Of a DNA stretch of 64,000 nt, positions 15,528-23,866 are shown piece by piece. The notes below the pieces were generated by a model that was not told the origin of the DNA, made no database searches, and saw nothing but the letters and a program-made list of their open reading frames with translations. Within the stretch, counting starts at the first letter, position 1. The number at the start of each line of letters is the position of its first letter. The DNA comes from Arthrobacter bussei (GTDB taxonomy: Bacteria; Actinomycetota; Actinomycetes; Actinomycetales; Micrococcaceae): the NCBI RefSeq assembly GCF_009377195.2, contig NZ_VJXX01000001.1:1302001-1366000 (forward strand), read 5' to 3'. The translations under genes were made by a program, and so were the position numbers.

Positions 15528-16268
15528 ATGACGCACCCTTCTCCCCATGCCCTGTCCTTCGGCCGGTATCGGGAGCTGCTGGACCGCGAGTACCGCATGC
15601 TCGCGGACCTCGTCCACACCACCCTGGACCGGCCGGTCCCGGCCTGCCCGGGCTGGACCGGAGAGGACCTCGCGAGGCATACCGCGATCGTCTTCCTGCA
15701 CAAGGCCGAGACCATCCGGATGGGTGAACGGCCGAGTCACGGGTGGCCTCCGGTGAGCGTGGGCAGCCTCCCTCCGGCAGCCCTGCTCGCCCACTGCTAC
15801 GACCGGCTCATCGAACAGTTCGACGGACACGAGGCCGGTGATCGAGCCGAGACGTGGGTTGCGGAGGACCAGACCGTGGGGTTCTGGATCCGGCGCCTGA
15901 CGCACGAGACGGCCATCCACCGCTTCGATCTCGAGGAGGCCGCAGGAGCCGACACCTCGCCCATGGACGAGGAGCTGGCGATGGACGGGATCGACGAGGT
16001 GCTCACCGTGATGCTGGGGCGTGGCCGTCCCGACCCGACGGCGTCCGGCTCGACGGTGCGGCTCGAGGCCGGCGGGCACTCCTGGGACGTGCACCTCGCC
16101 CCCGCGCAGGCCGTGGTGGATCGGGACGCCGCGGCTGACGGGCAGGAGGCGGTGAGGACCGACGCCGAGGGGATGCTCCTGTGGCTGTGGGGGCGCACGG
16201 CAGGAACGGCACTGGAGGCGCAGCCGGCGGCCGGAGAGCTCCGGGCTCGGCTGGCTCGTGCACTCTAA
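15528..16268 (+). CDS. DinB-like / maleylpyruvate isomerase N-terminal domain protein
   Basis: A 246-residue protein of the TIGR03083 type, a mycothiol-dependent DinB-like group. A four-helix bundle occupies about residues 8-150, with the typical VPACPGWTGEDLARHTA (conserved His after the Trp) and later WIRRLTHETAIHRFDLE, which provides the other metal-binding histidines. The C-terminal 90 residues are the SCP2-like beta domain often found with it. TAGACT lies six bases before the ATG, so it is likely leaderless. Thiol-transfer or detoxification function is inferred from family. Confidence 0.85.
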   Translation: MTHPSPHALSFGRYRELLDREYRMLADLVHTTLDRPVPACPGWTGEDLARHTAIVFLHKAETIRMGERPSHGWPPVSVGSLPPAALLAHCYDRLIEQFDGHEAGDRAETWVAEDQTVGFWIRRLTHETAIHRFDLEEAAGADTSPMDEELAMDGIDEVLTVMLGRGRPDPTASGSTVRLEAGGHSWDVHLAPAQAVVDRDAAADGQEAVRTDAEGMLLWLWGRTAGTALEAQPAAGELRARLARAL

Positions 16269-16334
16269 GCGGAATAAATCCTCCGGATAACTGTTCAAGC
16301 AGAGTAGAGACATCGCCGATTCGAAGGACCAGTC

Positions 16335-17336
16335 ATGACCGTCAGCACCCAGATCCAGCTCGCCTCCCGCCCCGTCGGCACTCCCGGCCCGGAGAACTTC
16401 TCGACGGCATCGGTCGAACTTCCCGATCTGGCTCCCGGGGAGGTGCGCGTCCGGAACGACTTCGTCTCCGTGGACCCCTACATGCGCGGCCGCATGAACG
16501 ATGCGAAGTCCTACGTCCCGCCGTTCGGCCTCGGCGAGACGATGAGCGGCGGGGCCGTGGGGCGTGTCATCGAGTCGAGGTCCGACACCCTTCCGGTAGG
16601 GACCGGCGTGCTCCATGGGCTCGGCTGGCGGGATGTCGCCCAGGCTCCGGACACGCAGTTCTCGCCACTGCCGGAGACCGGTCTGCCCCTGTCCGTGTTC
16701 CTGGGTGCGGCCGGCATGACAGGACTTACGGCCTACGCCGGACTCAAGCGCGTCGCAGCGCTGACGGAAGGCGACGTCGTCTTCATCTCGGGTGCCGCAG
16801 GCGCCGTCGGATCCATCGCCGGGCAGGTGGCCCGCAAGCTCGGCGCATCCCGCGTCATCGGTTCGGCCGGGTCGGCGGAGAAGGTGGCGCTGCTCAGGGA
16901 CAGGTACGGCTACGACGACGCCTTCAACTACAAGGACGCCCCCGTGCGGGAGCAGCTGCGCGCGCTCACGCCCGACGGCATCGACGTCTACTTCGACAAC
17001 GTCGGCGGGGACCACCTCGAGGCGGCACTCGATCGCCTCAACACCGGCGGCCGCGCGGCCCTCTGCGGCGCCATCTCCCAGTACAACAGCACCGAGCGCT
17101 CGCCGGGACCGGACAACATGGCCAACCTCGTGACGCGCTCACTGAAGCTCGAGGGCTTCATCGTCGGCCGGCACCAGGACCTGCAGCCGGAGTTCGCGGA
17201 GAAGATGACGGGCTGGCTGGCGGACGGCAGCGTGGTCTTCGACGAGACGGTGGTGGACGGCATCGAGAACGCCGCCGGGGCGTTCCTCGCCATGATGCGC
17301 GGCGCCAACACGGGAAAGATGCTCGTCCGCGTCTGA
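16335..17336 (+). CDS. NADP-dependent zinc-less alcohol dehydrogenase (CurA/PTGR-like)
   Basis: A 333-residue medium-chain reductase. Residues 1-130 form the GroES-like domain with VSVDPYMRGRMND, characteristic of the leukotriene B4 12-hydroxydehydrogenase/CurA group and lacking zinc cysteines. The nucleotide-binding domain has GAAGAVGSIAGQVA (about 154-167) and FDNVGGDHLEAAL (about 218-230). It reduces enone double bonds or quinones in relatives. The ATG follows GAAGGACCAGTC. It sits between two unrelated genes of the same strand, so a shared transcript is not assured. Confidence 0.9.
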   Translation: MTVSTQIQLASRPVGTPGPENFSTASVELPDLAPGEVRVRNDFVSVDPYMRGRMNDAKSYVPPFGLGETMSGGAVGRVIESRSDTLPVGTGVLHGLGWRDVAQAPDTQFSPLPETGLPLSVFLGAAGMTGLTAYAGLKRVAALTEGDVVFISGAAGAVGSIAGQVARKLGASRVIGSAGSAEKVALLRDRYGYDDAFNYKDAPVREQLRALTPDGIDVYFDNVGGDHLEAALDRLNTGGRAALCGAISQYNSTERSPGPDNMANLVTRSLKLEGFIVGRHQDLQPEFAEKMTGWLADGSVVFDETVVDGIENAAGAFLAMMRGANTGKMLVRV

Positions 17337-17396
17337 GTCGCGATTCCGTAGCGGTGCGGGTGGGCGGCGGGTCCGCCGGACTGGAATACTGGCGCC

Positions 17397-17879
17397 ATGA
17401 CCGTCGGATTCACCAGTGTCACCGTCACCGCGATGGACCAGGCGGAACTGTTCGACCGCTCCCGGGACATCGGCGCCCACACCTCGTCCATGCGGTTCTC
17501 CCGGGAGCGGGCCGTGGCGGGCGTGACGAGCGGCCTGATCGGGCCGGGCGAACAGGTCACCTGGCGCGCCTGGCACGGAGGGATGCCCATCCGGATGACG
17601 AGCATCATCACGGAGTTCGACGCCCCTCACCGCTTCGTCTTCGACGCCCCTCACCGCTTCGTCGACGAGCAACTGCGCGGACCGTTCCGAGCCTTCCGGC
17701 ACGTGCACGAGTTCTCGTCCGCGGACGGCTCGACGACCATGATCGACAGGATCACCTTCTCGGCGCCCTTCGGCGTGATCGGGTCGGTGGCGGAGCGCAT
17801 ACTGCTCCGACCGTACCTGCGCCACCTCATCCGGAAGCGCAACCTGTACCTGGTCTCCGCGTCGTCCGGCCTGCCCTAG
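17397..17879 (+). CDS. SRPBCC family protein with internal duplication
   Basis: A 160-residue START/Bet v1-like (SRPBCC) ligand-binding protein: VDPGEQVTW-like start is replaced by LIGPGEQVTWRAWHG, then EFDAPHRFV and DRITFSAPFG, the usual strand pattern of the cyclase/dehydrase branch. An eight-residue block FDAPHRFV occurs twice in tandem (about residues 74-89), from an exact 24-base duplication, and may lengthen a loop. The AATACT box six bases before the ATG suggests a leaderless start. It converges with the GNAT gene; their stop codons overlap. Function unknown. Confidence 0.8.
   Translation: MTVGFTSVTVTAMDQAELFDRSRDIGAHTSSMRFSRERAVAGVTSGLIGPGEQVTWRAWHGGMPIRMTSIITEFDAPHRFVFDAPHRFVDEQLRGPFRAFRHVHEFSSADGSTTMIDRITFSAPFGVIGSVAERILLRPYLRHLIRKRNLYLVSASSGLP
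17616..17663 (+). repeat. exact 24-base tandem duplication in coding sequence
   Basis: Two identical 24-base units (17616-17639 and 17640-17663) encode FDAPHRFV twice in frame. Absence of any third-position change suggests a recent event or an assembly artefact. Confidence 0.9.
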
Positions 17880-18508
17880 TCCTCGCCGCGGGAGCGCAGC
17901 GACGCTTCGAGCCGCCGGCGCTGATCGGCCGGGAGGAGCAGCCTGTACTGGGGGAACTCCACGAGGAACTCGCGCACACGGGGGCAATAGGGCACGACGG
18001 CGATGCGTCGCCGGTGTGCGCTCAGGAACACCTGCCGGATGAGTGCGGGCTCCACGTCCACGGCGTCGAAACGCGGATCGACGACGGCCTGGATGAGCAC
18101 CGCGTGCGACCCCTTCATCTCGTACTTCACGTGACCCACCATGGTGCCGTCGCTGAAGAGCTCGAAGCGGGAGAACAGGGAGTTGTCGCGGAACCCGCTG
18201 CGCGTGCGCGCGGGCTCTGCGCGTGACTCGGCCTGGACCTCTCGCCGCTCGATCTCCTCGACCAGCAACTCGTACTGGTGCAGGGCGTCCATCGGAGGGA
18301 AGTCCCGGTCCAGGAGGCGGTACGTCTGGTTGCAGAGCACCCGCAGCTGCCGGGTCGACACGACGGTCAGGTCGTCCGGGAAGTCCGCTTCATCGGCCCG
18401 GGGGGAAGGGACGGTCGTGATCTCCGGCGCCGCACCCCACCCGAGCTGGTCATGCTCGGTCGGCTGCATCGACTGCGGACGGTATTCGACGAACGGGGAA
18501 GTTTCCAT
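17876..18508 (-). CDS. GNAT-like protein with N-terminal FPEDL domain (paralogue 1)
   Basis: A 210-residue protein. Residues about 42-90 (FPDDLTVVSTRQLRVLCNQT...YELLVEEIERR) are the domain shared with the proteins at 3998 and 35106. Residues about 108-190 resemble the small GCN5-related acetyltransferase fold: SRFELFSDGTMVGHVKYE, an IQAVVDPRF strand, then VVPYCPRVREFLVEFPQYRLLL, the end signature of the YjdJ-like group. The acetyl-CoA loop lacks an obvious G-x-G/A. The ATG at 18508 has GGAG seven bases upstream; the leader GTGGAGCTGACCATGGA is identical in the paralogue at 35747. A TATAGT -10 lies near 18560. Confidence 0.8.
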   Translation of the reverse strand: METSPFVEYRPQSMQPTEHDQLGWGAAPEITTVPSPRADEADFPDDLTVVSTRQLRVLCNQTYRLLDRDFPPMDALHQYELLVEEIERREVQAESRAEPARTRSGFRDNSLFSRFELFSDGTMVGHVKYEMKGSHAVLIQAVVDPRFDAVDVEPALIRQVFLSAHRRRIAVVPYCPRVREFLVEFPQYRLLLPADQRRRLEASLRSRGED

Positions 18509-18589
18509 GGTCAGCTCCACGATGGTGGTTCGATGGCCCGCTGCTAGGCCCTGGTGAGACTATAGGCCGATTCTTTCCCGATGTGAAAT

Positions 18590-18608
18590 TAAGTACCCTT
18601 ACTACTTT
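18590..18608 (-). promoter_or_regulatory. recurrent AAAGTA...TAAG-N4-CTTA motif
   Basis: On the minus strand the sequence reads AAAGTAGTAAGGGTACTTA, with inverted half-sites TAAG and CTTA. It lies about 80-100 bases upstream of the GNAT start and about 25 bases upstream of its TATAGT box. Confidence 0.5.
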
Positions 18609-18749
18609 CGACGCCGCCGCCCGGGCCGGCCGGTCCCACTTGAACCAATCTTGAGGGTCCACGCGGGAGGGCTTGAAGCGCGGAGCGCTACGGTGACGGA
18701 GCAGACGGGTCCTGCCGCACCCGTGCAGTCATGGCCGAAGGAGCCCCCC

Positions 18750-19061
18750 GTGCAGTTCAAGACCGCCCACTCGGCCATGACGATGTCACTGCTCGCACTC
18801 GACGAGGTCCACCGGCACTACCTTAACTCCGGTGGCTCCTTCGACCGCATCGAGATCGACGCCTACCTTCACGGTCTCGCCCCGCTGCCGCGCGAGGAGC
18901 GGGACTGTCTCGCTCAGGCCGTCAACGAACTGGTCGACGACCTGGCCGCGGCAGGCCTCGCCGTCCGGTCCTCGCGCGCGACCTACAGCGAGACCCGCAG
19001 TACTCGCCGGGTGTCGCCGGTCCTCGGGCCGGGTATCGCCACGCGCAGGATGATCGCCTGA
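18750..19061 (+). CDS. hypothetical protein, 103 residues
   Basis: Not recognised. The predicted product has a helical N-terminal half (MSLLALDEVHRHYLNSGG...REERDCLAQAVNELVDDLAAAGLAV, about 12-72) that resembles small winged-helix-like or dimerisation folds, and a basic, unstructured tail ending RRMIA. The GTG at 18750 has AAGGAG six bases upstream and is clearly the best start; the frame extends further up without a ribosome site. Divergent from the GNAT gene. Its end overlaps a 7-base tandem repeat that repeats the stop codon. Confidence 0.6.
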   Translation: MQFKTAHSAMTMSLLALDEVHRHYLNSGGSFDRIEIDAYLHGLAPLPREERDCLAQAVNELVDDLAAAGLAVRSSRATYSETRSTRRVSPVLGPGIATRRMIA

Positions 19062-19082
19062 CCCCTGACCCCTGACCCCTGA
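19059..19082 (+). repeat. TGACCCC tandem repeat giving stops in all frames
   Basis: Three copies of TGACCCC followed by TGA begin with the stop codon of the gene at 18750. Because the period is seven, TGA falls in all three frames (19059, 19066, 19073, then 19080). Confidence 0.8.
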
Positions 19083-19160
19083 TCACCGGTCCTCACGTCG
19101 TGCGAGGATCCCGGCCGCGCTGGACGGAGTGCGCGGCATGCATCCGGCCACGGCCCATCC

Positions 19161-20087
19161 TCACAACGACTCGATGAACGCCAGCGTCGCCTCGATGATG
19201 TCCGCCTGCACGGCGTCCCTCCCGGCCGTCGCGACGCCGTCGCCGGGTTGGTGGCCGTAGTCGCCGAAGAAGGCATGGACACCGCCGGGAACCTCAGTGA
19301 AGCGGGCACCAGCGGGCAGCAGTTCCCGTGACGCCGTGATGTCGGCACGCGTGGACAGGCCGTCCTCGGACCCGCTCACGGACAGTACCTCGAGGCTGCT
19401 CCCCGAGAGATCGTCGAGGGGGTAGGAGGCCCACAGCAGCAGGCCGCTGACATCCGCATCGCCGGCCGCGAAGATCGAGGCCGAGACGCCTCCGAGTGAG
19501 TGTCCGCCCACGGCCCAGGTCACCACCTCGGGGTGCGCCTCCATCACCGGCCCCGCCTGCGCAGAATCGACCAGGGAGATACCGAGCGGTTCCTTGAGCA
19601 CGACGACGAGCGTCCCCTCCCTCGCCACCTCCGCGAGCAGCGGGACGTAGGCGAGGGCCTCGACCCGTGCCCCCGGGTAGAACACCAGACCACGCGTCAC
19701 AGCCTCCGATGCATTCCCGGTCGGCTCGAGGGTGATCGACGTGGCGTCCTCCACGAGGCCCACGTCCGCGAGCGCCACCCCTTCCCCGAGCCGTCCGGCA
19801 TCGTCGCGGAACGGGAACGGTGCGAGCCACGTCAGGGCCGCCATCACACCGATCACCAGGAGGGCCGCGAGCCCCTGGAGCACCGCCCTGCGCCGACCGA
19901 CCCGCACGTCCCGCCGCCGGGACCGGAGCAGCAGCGCCACGACGAGGAGTCCCGAGAGCAGGGACACGGCCAGGAGTGACGGCAGCAGCGGATGCGACCG
20001 CGGGACGGCAGGATTCGTGACGATGAGCCACGCCGGGGTCAGGATCAGGGCGACGGCGGTGCAGATGGCGGGGATGCGCGAGGGCAT
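19161..20087 (-). CDS. membrane-anchored alpha/beta hydrolase
   Basis: A 308-residue protein. Three hydrophobic segments occupy residues about 5-25, 36-55 and 70-90, followed by an extracytoplasmic alpha/beta-hydrolase domain. The nucleophile elbow is WAVGGHSLGGVSAS, with Ser at about 197; HAFFGDYGHQPGDG near the C-terminus contains the candidate catalytic histidine. This is the domain layout of dienelactone-hydrolase-like lipases/esterases anchored at the membrane. Substrate unknown. A GGAAGGGGCCC site precedes the ATG. Divergent from the aldo/keto reductase; the shared region contains a 19-base palindrome. Confidence 0.8.
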   Translation of the reverse strand: MPSRIPAICTAVALILTPAWLIVTNPAVPRSHPLLPSLLAVSLLSGLLVVALLLRSRRRDVRVGRRRAVLQGLAALLVIGVMAALTWLAPFPFRDDAGRLGEGVALADVGLVEDATSITLEPTGNASEAVTRGLVFYPGARVEALAYVPLLAEVAREGTLVVVLKEPLGISLVDSAQAGPVMEAHPEVVTWAVGGHSLGGVSASIFAAGDADVSGLLLWASYPLDDLSGSSLEVLSVSGSEDGLSTRADITASRELLPAGARFTEVPGGVHAFFGDYGHQPGDGVATAGRDAVQADIIEATLAFIESL

Positions 20088-20129
20088 GGGGCCCCTTCCC
20101 GGCGCTGCGCGCCATTGATCCGCTCATGA

Positions 20130-20148
20130 TATCTCCACCATGGAGATA
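20130..20148. promoter_or_regulatory. 19-base perfect palindrome, likely operator
   Basis: TATCTCCACCATGGAGATA has two perfect 8-base arms around CCA. It lies in the 136-base divergent region between the hydrolase (starting at 20087) and the aldo/keto reductase (starting at 20224). Such strict symmetry in an intergenic region suggests a repressor-binding site controlling one or both genes. No adjacent regulator is encoded. Confidence 0.6.
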
Positions 20149-20223
20149 CTGTCCGGCCCGGTTGACGGCGCGCTCACCGCCGGGACAGGGTTGACCTGCC
20201 CCCACCCCAGATCAGGAGATCCC

Positions 20224-21052
20224 ATGGCACTCGCTCCCACCTTCCAACTGCGCAGCGGCGCACGCCTGCCCCTCCTCGGCCTCGGCACGTGGCCCCTGAA
20301 CGACGACGAAGCGGCCGCGACCGTCGAGCGGGCGATCAGCGCGGGATACCGACTGATCGACACCGCCGAGAACTATCGCAACGAGAAGGGCGTGGGTGAG
20401 GGTGTCCGCCGGTCGGGGATCCCCCGCGAGGAGCTGTTCATCACGACGAAATTCAACCGCGAGCACCACAGCGTCGACGGCGTCCGTCGGGCCTTCGAGA
20501 CGAGCGCGCGCCTGCTCGGCGTCGATTACGTGGACCTCCTGCTCGTCCACTGGCCGAACGCGGGGCAGGGCCGCCACGTCGAGGCCGTCCAGGGCATCGC
20601 CGCACTCATGGACGAGGGCCTGGTCAGGGCGATCGGCACCTCCAACTACAAGCCCTCCCACCTGCAGGACGTCATCGACGCCGGGATCGTGCCCGACGTC
20701 AACCAGATCCAGCTCGACCCGCAGCGTCCGCGCATCGTGGACCGCGCCTTCCACGACGAGCACGGCATCGTGACGGAGTCGTGGAGCCCGCTCGGGCAGG
20801 GCAGCGGACTGCTCGACGAGCCGGCGGTCCGGGGGCATCGCGGAAGCCCATGGGATGACTCCCGCCCAGGTGGTGCTGCGCTGGCACGTGCAGCAGGGCC
20901 TCGTCGCCATCCCGAAGTCCTCGCATCCCGAGCGCCTCGCGCAGAACCTCGACGTCTTCGGCTTCGAGCTCTCGGGGGAGGACGTGGCAAGCCTCTACCT
21001 GCTGGAGAGCCAGGAGGCCGAGATCGTCGATTCGGACGAGTTCGGCCACTGA
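20224..21052 (+). pseudogene. aldo/keto reductase interrupted by +1 frameshift
   Basis: Read through one extra base, the gene encodes a normal-length AKR of 275 residues: LPLLGLGTWPL at the start, GYRLIDTAENYRNE (catalytic Asp/Tyr), the active-site lysine in ITTKFN, LLLVHWPN with catalytic His, VRAIGTSNY, QIQLDPQRP, and the cofactor end [16 protein letters not shown]. The frame breaks at 20831-20835, where GTCCGGGGGCATC has five Gs; four would restore [18 protein letters not shown]. As written, the first frame ends in unrelated sequence and the second begins at 20855. AKRs reduce carbonyls with NADPH. The break could be a true inactivating mutation or a homopolymer error. Confidence 0.85.
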
Positions 21053-21095
21053 CCGGCGTCGCCGGTGCAACCCGCGCCTGCTGCCCTCCGCCTCC

Positions 21096-21138
21096 TTGAC
21101 AGCGCCCCTGGCCCCCGGAAAAGTAGTAAGCACGCTTA
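21096..21138 (+). promoter_or_regulatory. TTGACA box plus recurrent TAAG-N4-CTTA motif
   Basis: A consensus -35 TTGACA (21096-21101) is followed 18 bases later by AAAGTAGTAAGCACGCTTA (21120-21138). The core extends to a perfect palindrome AGTAAGC-AC-GCTTACT (21125-21140). Its position around the expected -10 suggests control of the gene at 21189. Confidence 0.55.
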
Positions 21139-21188
21139 CTCCGATCCCGGGCACCACCGGTGGAGCATCGACCGGAAGGAAGATCAGC

Positions 21189-21860
21189 ATGGCGGACGAA
21201 CCAGGGAACCAGACGCCCGACACCCCCGATGTCAGCGAGACGGAACTCCGCGGCATGAAGGTGGACCAGCTGCGCAGGGAGGCCAAGGAGGAAGGCCTGA
21301 GCGGCACCTCGGGCATGAGGAAGGGTGAACTCGTCGACGCGGTCGCCGAGGTGAGGCAGGAGCACGCCTCGGGCAGTGAGGCGGGCGACGGCGGCGCCGA
21401 CGGCACGAACAACGGCACGAACAACGGCACGAACAACGCCAAGAACGAGGGCAAGGACGACGCCGATGACCTCGGCGCGGGTCCTGATGGTGGCAGTATC
21501 CGCACGGGCGAGAAGACATCGGCCTCGCTGAAATACGCCCAGGAGATCACGTCGACGGACGATGATCCCGAACGCGAGGGCCGCAGCCTCGCGACCACCC
21601 ACCACGAGGTCATCCGCCAGTGGGCCGAGGCCCGCGGTGGACGCCCGGCCACGGTGGACGGGACGGAGCACGGCGACCACCTCGGGGTCCTGCGGATCGA
21701 TTTCCAGGGGGACACCGACAAGCTGCGGCACGTCAGCTGGGAGGAGTGGTTCCGGACCTTCGACGACCGTCGGCTGAACTTCGTCTACCAGGAGCAGCGC
21801 AAGGACGGGAACCAGTCCACCTTCTTCATCCTCGAGAGCCCCGACCGCGAGGATGCCTGA
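21189..21860 (+). CDS. SAP/Rho-N-like domain protein of unknown function
   Basis: A 223-residue acidic protein. Residues about 15-55 (VSETELRGMKVDQLRREAKEEGLSGTSGMRKGELVDAV) form a SAP/Rho N-terminal-like helix-extended-loop-helix that binds nucleic acid in other proteins. A low-complexity TNNG repeat linker follows (about 72-85). Residues about 135-220 are a second domain of small uncharacterised actinobacterial proteins: THHEVIRQWAEARGGRPATVDGTEHG, then VLRIDF...WEEWFRTFDDRRLNFVYQE. GGAAGGA precedes the ATG. The upstream region carries the recurrent palindrome. A stress-associated, DNA-related role is a guess. Confidence 0.75.
   Translation: MADEPGNQTPDTPDVSETELRGMKVDQLRREAKEEGLSGTSGMRKGELVDAVAEVRQEHASGSEAGDGGADGTNNGTNNGTNNAKNEGKDDADDLGAGPDGGSIRTGEKTSASLKYAQEITSTDDDPEREGRSLATTHHEVIRQWAEARGGRPATVDGTEHGDHLGVLRIDFQGDTDKLRHVSWEEWFRTFDDRRLNFVYQEQRKDGNQSTFFILESPDREDA
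21402..21437 (+). repeat. 12-base in-frame tandem repeat (GTNN linker)
   Basis: Three exact copies of GGCACGAACAAC encode GTNN three times in the linker between the two domains of the SAP-like protein. Length variation would change the linker by four residues. Confidence 0.85.
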
Positions 21861-22011
21861 GGCACACGGGCGTCACGGCGGCCCGCCACCTCGGCATATC
21901 CTTGTCGAGGTGCTTCCCCGCCCGGCAGCCCGAGCGTCCTGACCGGCGCACCGCGGCCGTCGCCGGGCCCGACCGGAACCCACGGACCGATGCCGGGAGG
22001 ATGGTGGGCGC

Positions 22012-22788
22012 GTGCTCGAGATCGCCGTGATCCTTGTCGCCGGTTTCTGGGCGGGCATGATCAACGTCGTGGTCGGTTCGGGCACCCTGGTGACCTTCCC
22101 CACCCTCCTGCTCTTCGGCTACCCGCCGATCGTCGCGAACATCTCGAACAACATCGGGCTGGTGGGGGGAGGCCTGTCGGGGTCCTGGGGGTACCGACGC
22201 GAGATCAGGGCCAACAGGGGGTTGCTCCTGCGGCTGCTCCCGCTGTCCGTCCTGGGCGGACTGGGTGGCGCCCTCCTGTTGCTGGTCCTTCCGCCCGAGG
22301 CCTTCCAGGCGATCGTCCCGATCCTGATCATCGCCGGACTCGCGATGGTCGCTCTGGCACCACGTGTGCAGCGGGCAGCGGCGGCGAAGGCCGGCGAGAC
22401 CGCCCCGGACACCCGCCCCTCCCGGCGTCGTTCACTGCTCCTGCTCGCCGGCATCGCCATCCTGGGCGTCTACGGCGGCTACTTCGGAGCGGCGCAGGGC
22501 ATCCTGATCGTCGGCCTGATGAGCATGGTCACCATCGAGAGCCTGCAGCGCATCAACGCGATCAAGAACGTGCTCACGACGGCGGTCAACGCGGTCGCCG
22601 CCATCACCTTCATGCTGTTCGCCTGGGATTCGATCGACTGGGCCGTCGTCCTCATCATCGCCGTCGGCGCCACGCTCGGCGGCCTCCTCGGCGCGAGGGT
22701 GGGGCGGCGGCTCTCCCCGCTCGCCCTGCGCGCCACCATCCTCGTCATCGGCACTGCCGCCCTGATCCGGCTCGTCTTCTTCGGCTGA
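22012..22788 (+). CDS. TSUP family (TauE/SafE-like) membrane exporter
   Basis: A 258-residue inner-membrane protein with about eight hydrophobic segments arranged as two TSUP repeats: AGFWAGMINVVVGSGTLVTFPTLLLFG (first repeat) and GVYGGYFGAAQGILIVGLM (second repeat) are the diagnostic glycine-rich stretches. Family members export sulfite, sulfoacetate or other organosulfur anions. The start is GTG with GGAGGATGG upstream. The downstream metallopeptidase gene begins 34 bases after its stop, so the two may be cotranscribed. Specific substrate unknown. Confidence 0.88.
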   Translation: MLEIAVILVAGFWAGMINVVVGSGTLVTFPTLLLFGYPPIVANISNNIGLVGGGLSGSWGYRREIRANRGLLLRLLPLSVLGGLGGALLLLVLPPEAFQAIVPILIIAGLAMVALAPRVQRAAAAKAGETAPDTRPSRRRSLLLLAGIAILGVYGGYFGAAQGILIVGLMSMVTIESLQRINAIKNVLTTAVNAVAAITFMLFAWDSIDWAVVLIIAVGATLGGLLGARVGRRLSPLALRATILVIGTAALIRLVFFG

Positions 22789-22822
22789 CCGTCCCTCCGC
22801 CCCCGTCTCCCCCCAGGACCCC

Positions 22823-23863
22823 ATGCAACGCTTCACCTGCACCGTGTGCATCTCCCCGCTGTTCTTCGAGAACTCCCGCTGCCTCGCCTGCGGCACGCAA
22901 CTCGGCTTCCATCGCGGCGAGCGGAGCATCACCGCTCTCGACGACGACGGCCGCTATGTCGATCGCGCGGGCCAGTCCCTCGTGCGGTGCGTCAACCTGA
23001 CACTGTCCGGCTGCACCTGGCTGGTCCGCGAGGAAGGGGACGAATGCTTCAGCTGCACCCTCACGCGCACCCGCCCGGACGACCACGACACCACCGGGCT
23101 GGCGCAGTTCCTGGACGCGGAGCGGTCCAAGCGGCACCTCATCTACGAACTCGACACCCTCGGCCTGCCGATCGAGGACAGGATCAGGAACCCGGAGCGG
23201 GGGCTGGCCTTCGACCTCCTCTCCAGCGTCGAGGAGAAAGTGGTGATCGGCCACCAGAACGGTCTCATCACCATCGACCTCGCGGAGACGGTCGATTCCC
23301 ACCGGGAGAAGATGCGCGCGAAACTGGACGAGCCGTACCGCACCATGCTGGGGCACTTCCGGCACGAGACCGGACACTACGTCGAGGGGACCCTCGTGTT
23401 CTCGGACCCCGAGATGACCGAACGTGCGCGCGCCATCTTCGGCGACGACCGCGACAGCTACCAGGATGCATTGAAGCGGCACTACGACCAGGGCCCACCG
23501 GAGGGCTGGGAGAAGAACCACATCTCGCAGTACGCGACCATGCATCCTTACGAGGACTTCGCCGAGACCTTCGCCCACTACCTGCACATCTGTGACACCG
23601 TTGATACAGCGCTGCAGTACGGCTTGGCGGGCGGACCCGGACCCGCGACGACGGCCGATTTCGGCGAGGTGGTGCGCGAGACGTGGATCCCGCTGTCGGT
23701 GGCCCTCAACCAGGTGAACCGCAGCATGGGCGCGAACGATCTCTACCCGTTCGTGCTGCCGCCGGCGGTCATCGCCAAGCTCGAGTTCGTCCACCGACTG
23801 CGCGCGGGCACTGCCCGTGCGCAGTCCCGGACCTCCACCACAGGACCGTCAGCCGCAGGCTAG
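22823..23863 (+). CDS. zinc-binding metallopeptidase-like protein with N-terminal zinc ribbon
   Basis: A 346-residue cytosolic protein of the putative zinc-binding metallopeptidase family (Peptidase_Mx type). The N-terminus is a zinc ribbon: CTVC and CLAC-G at about 6-23, with further Cys pairs near 58-77. The active-site motif HFRHETGHYVEG (HExxH, about 178-189) is followed by a distal MHPYEDFAETFAHYLH, which supplies the extra glutamate/histidine ligands. Length and motif order match the family. Its substrate is unknown. It converges with the pdxH-like gene three bases away. Confidence 0.85.
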   Translation: MQRFTCTVCISPLFFENSRCLACGTQLGFHRGERSITALDDDGRYVDRAGQSLVRCVNLTLSGCTWLVREEGDECFSCTLTRTRPDDHDTTGLAQFLDAERSKRHLIYELDTLGLPIEDRIRNPERGLAFDLLSSVEEKVVIGHQNGLITIDLAETVDSHREKMRAKLDEPYRTMLGHFRHETGHYVEGTLVFSDPEMTERARAIFGDDRDSYQDALKRHYDQGPPEGWEKNHISQYATMHPYEDFAETFAHYLHICDTVDTALQYGLAGGPGPATTADFGEVVRETWIPLSVALNQVNRSMGANDLYPFVLPPAVIAKLEFVHRLRAGTARAQSRTSTTGPSAAG

Positions 23864-23866
23864 GCG

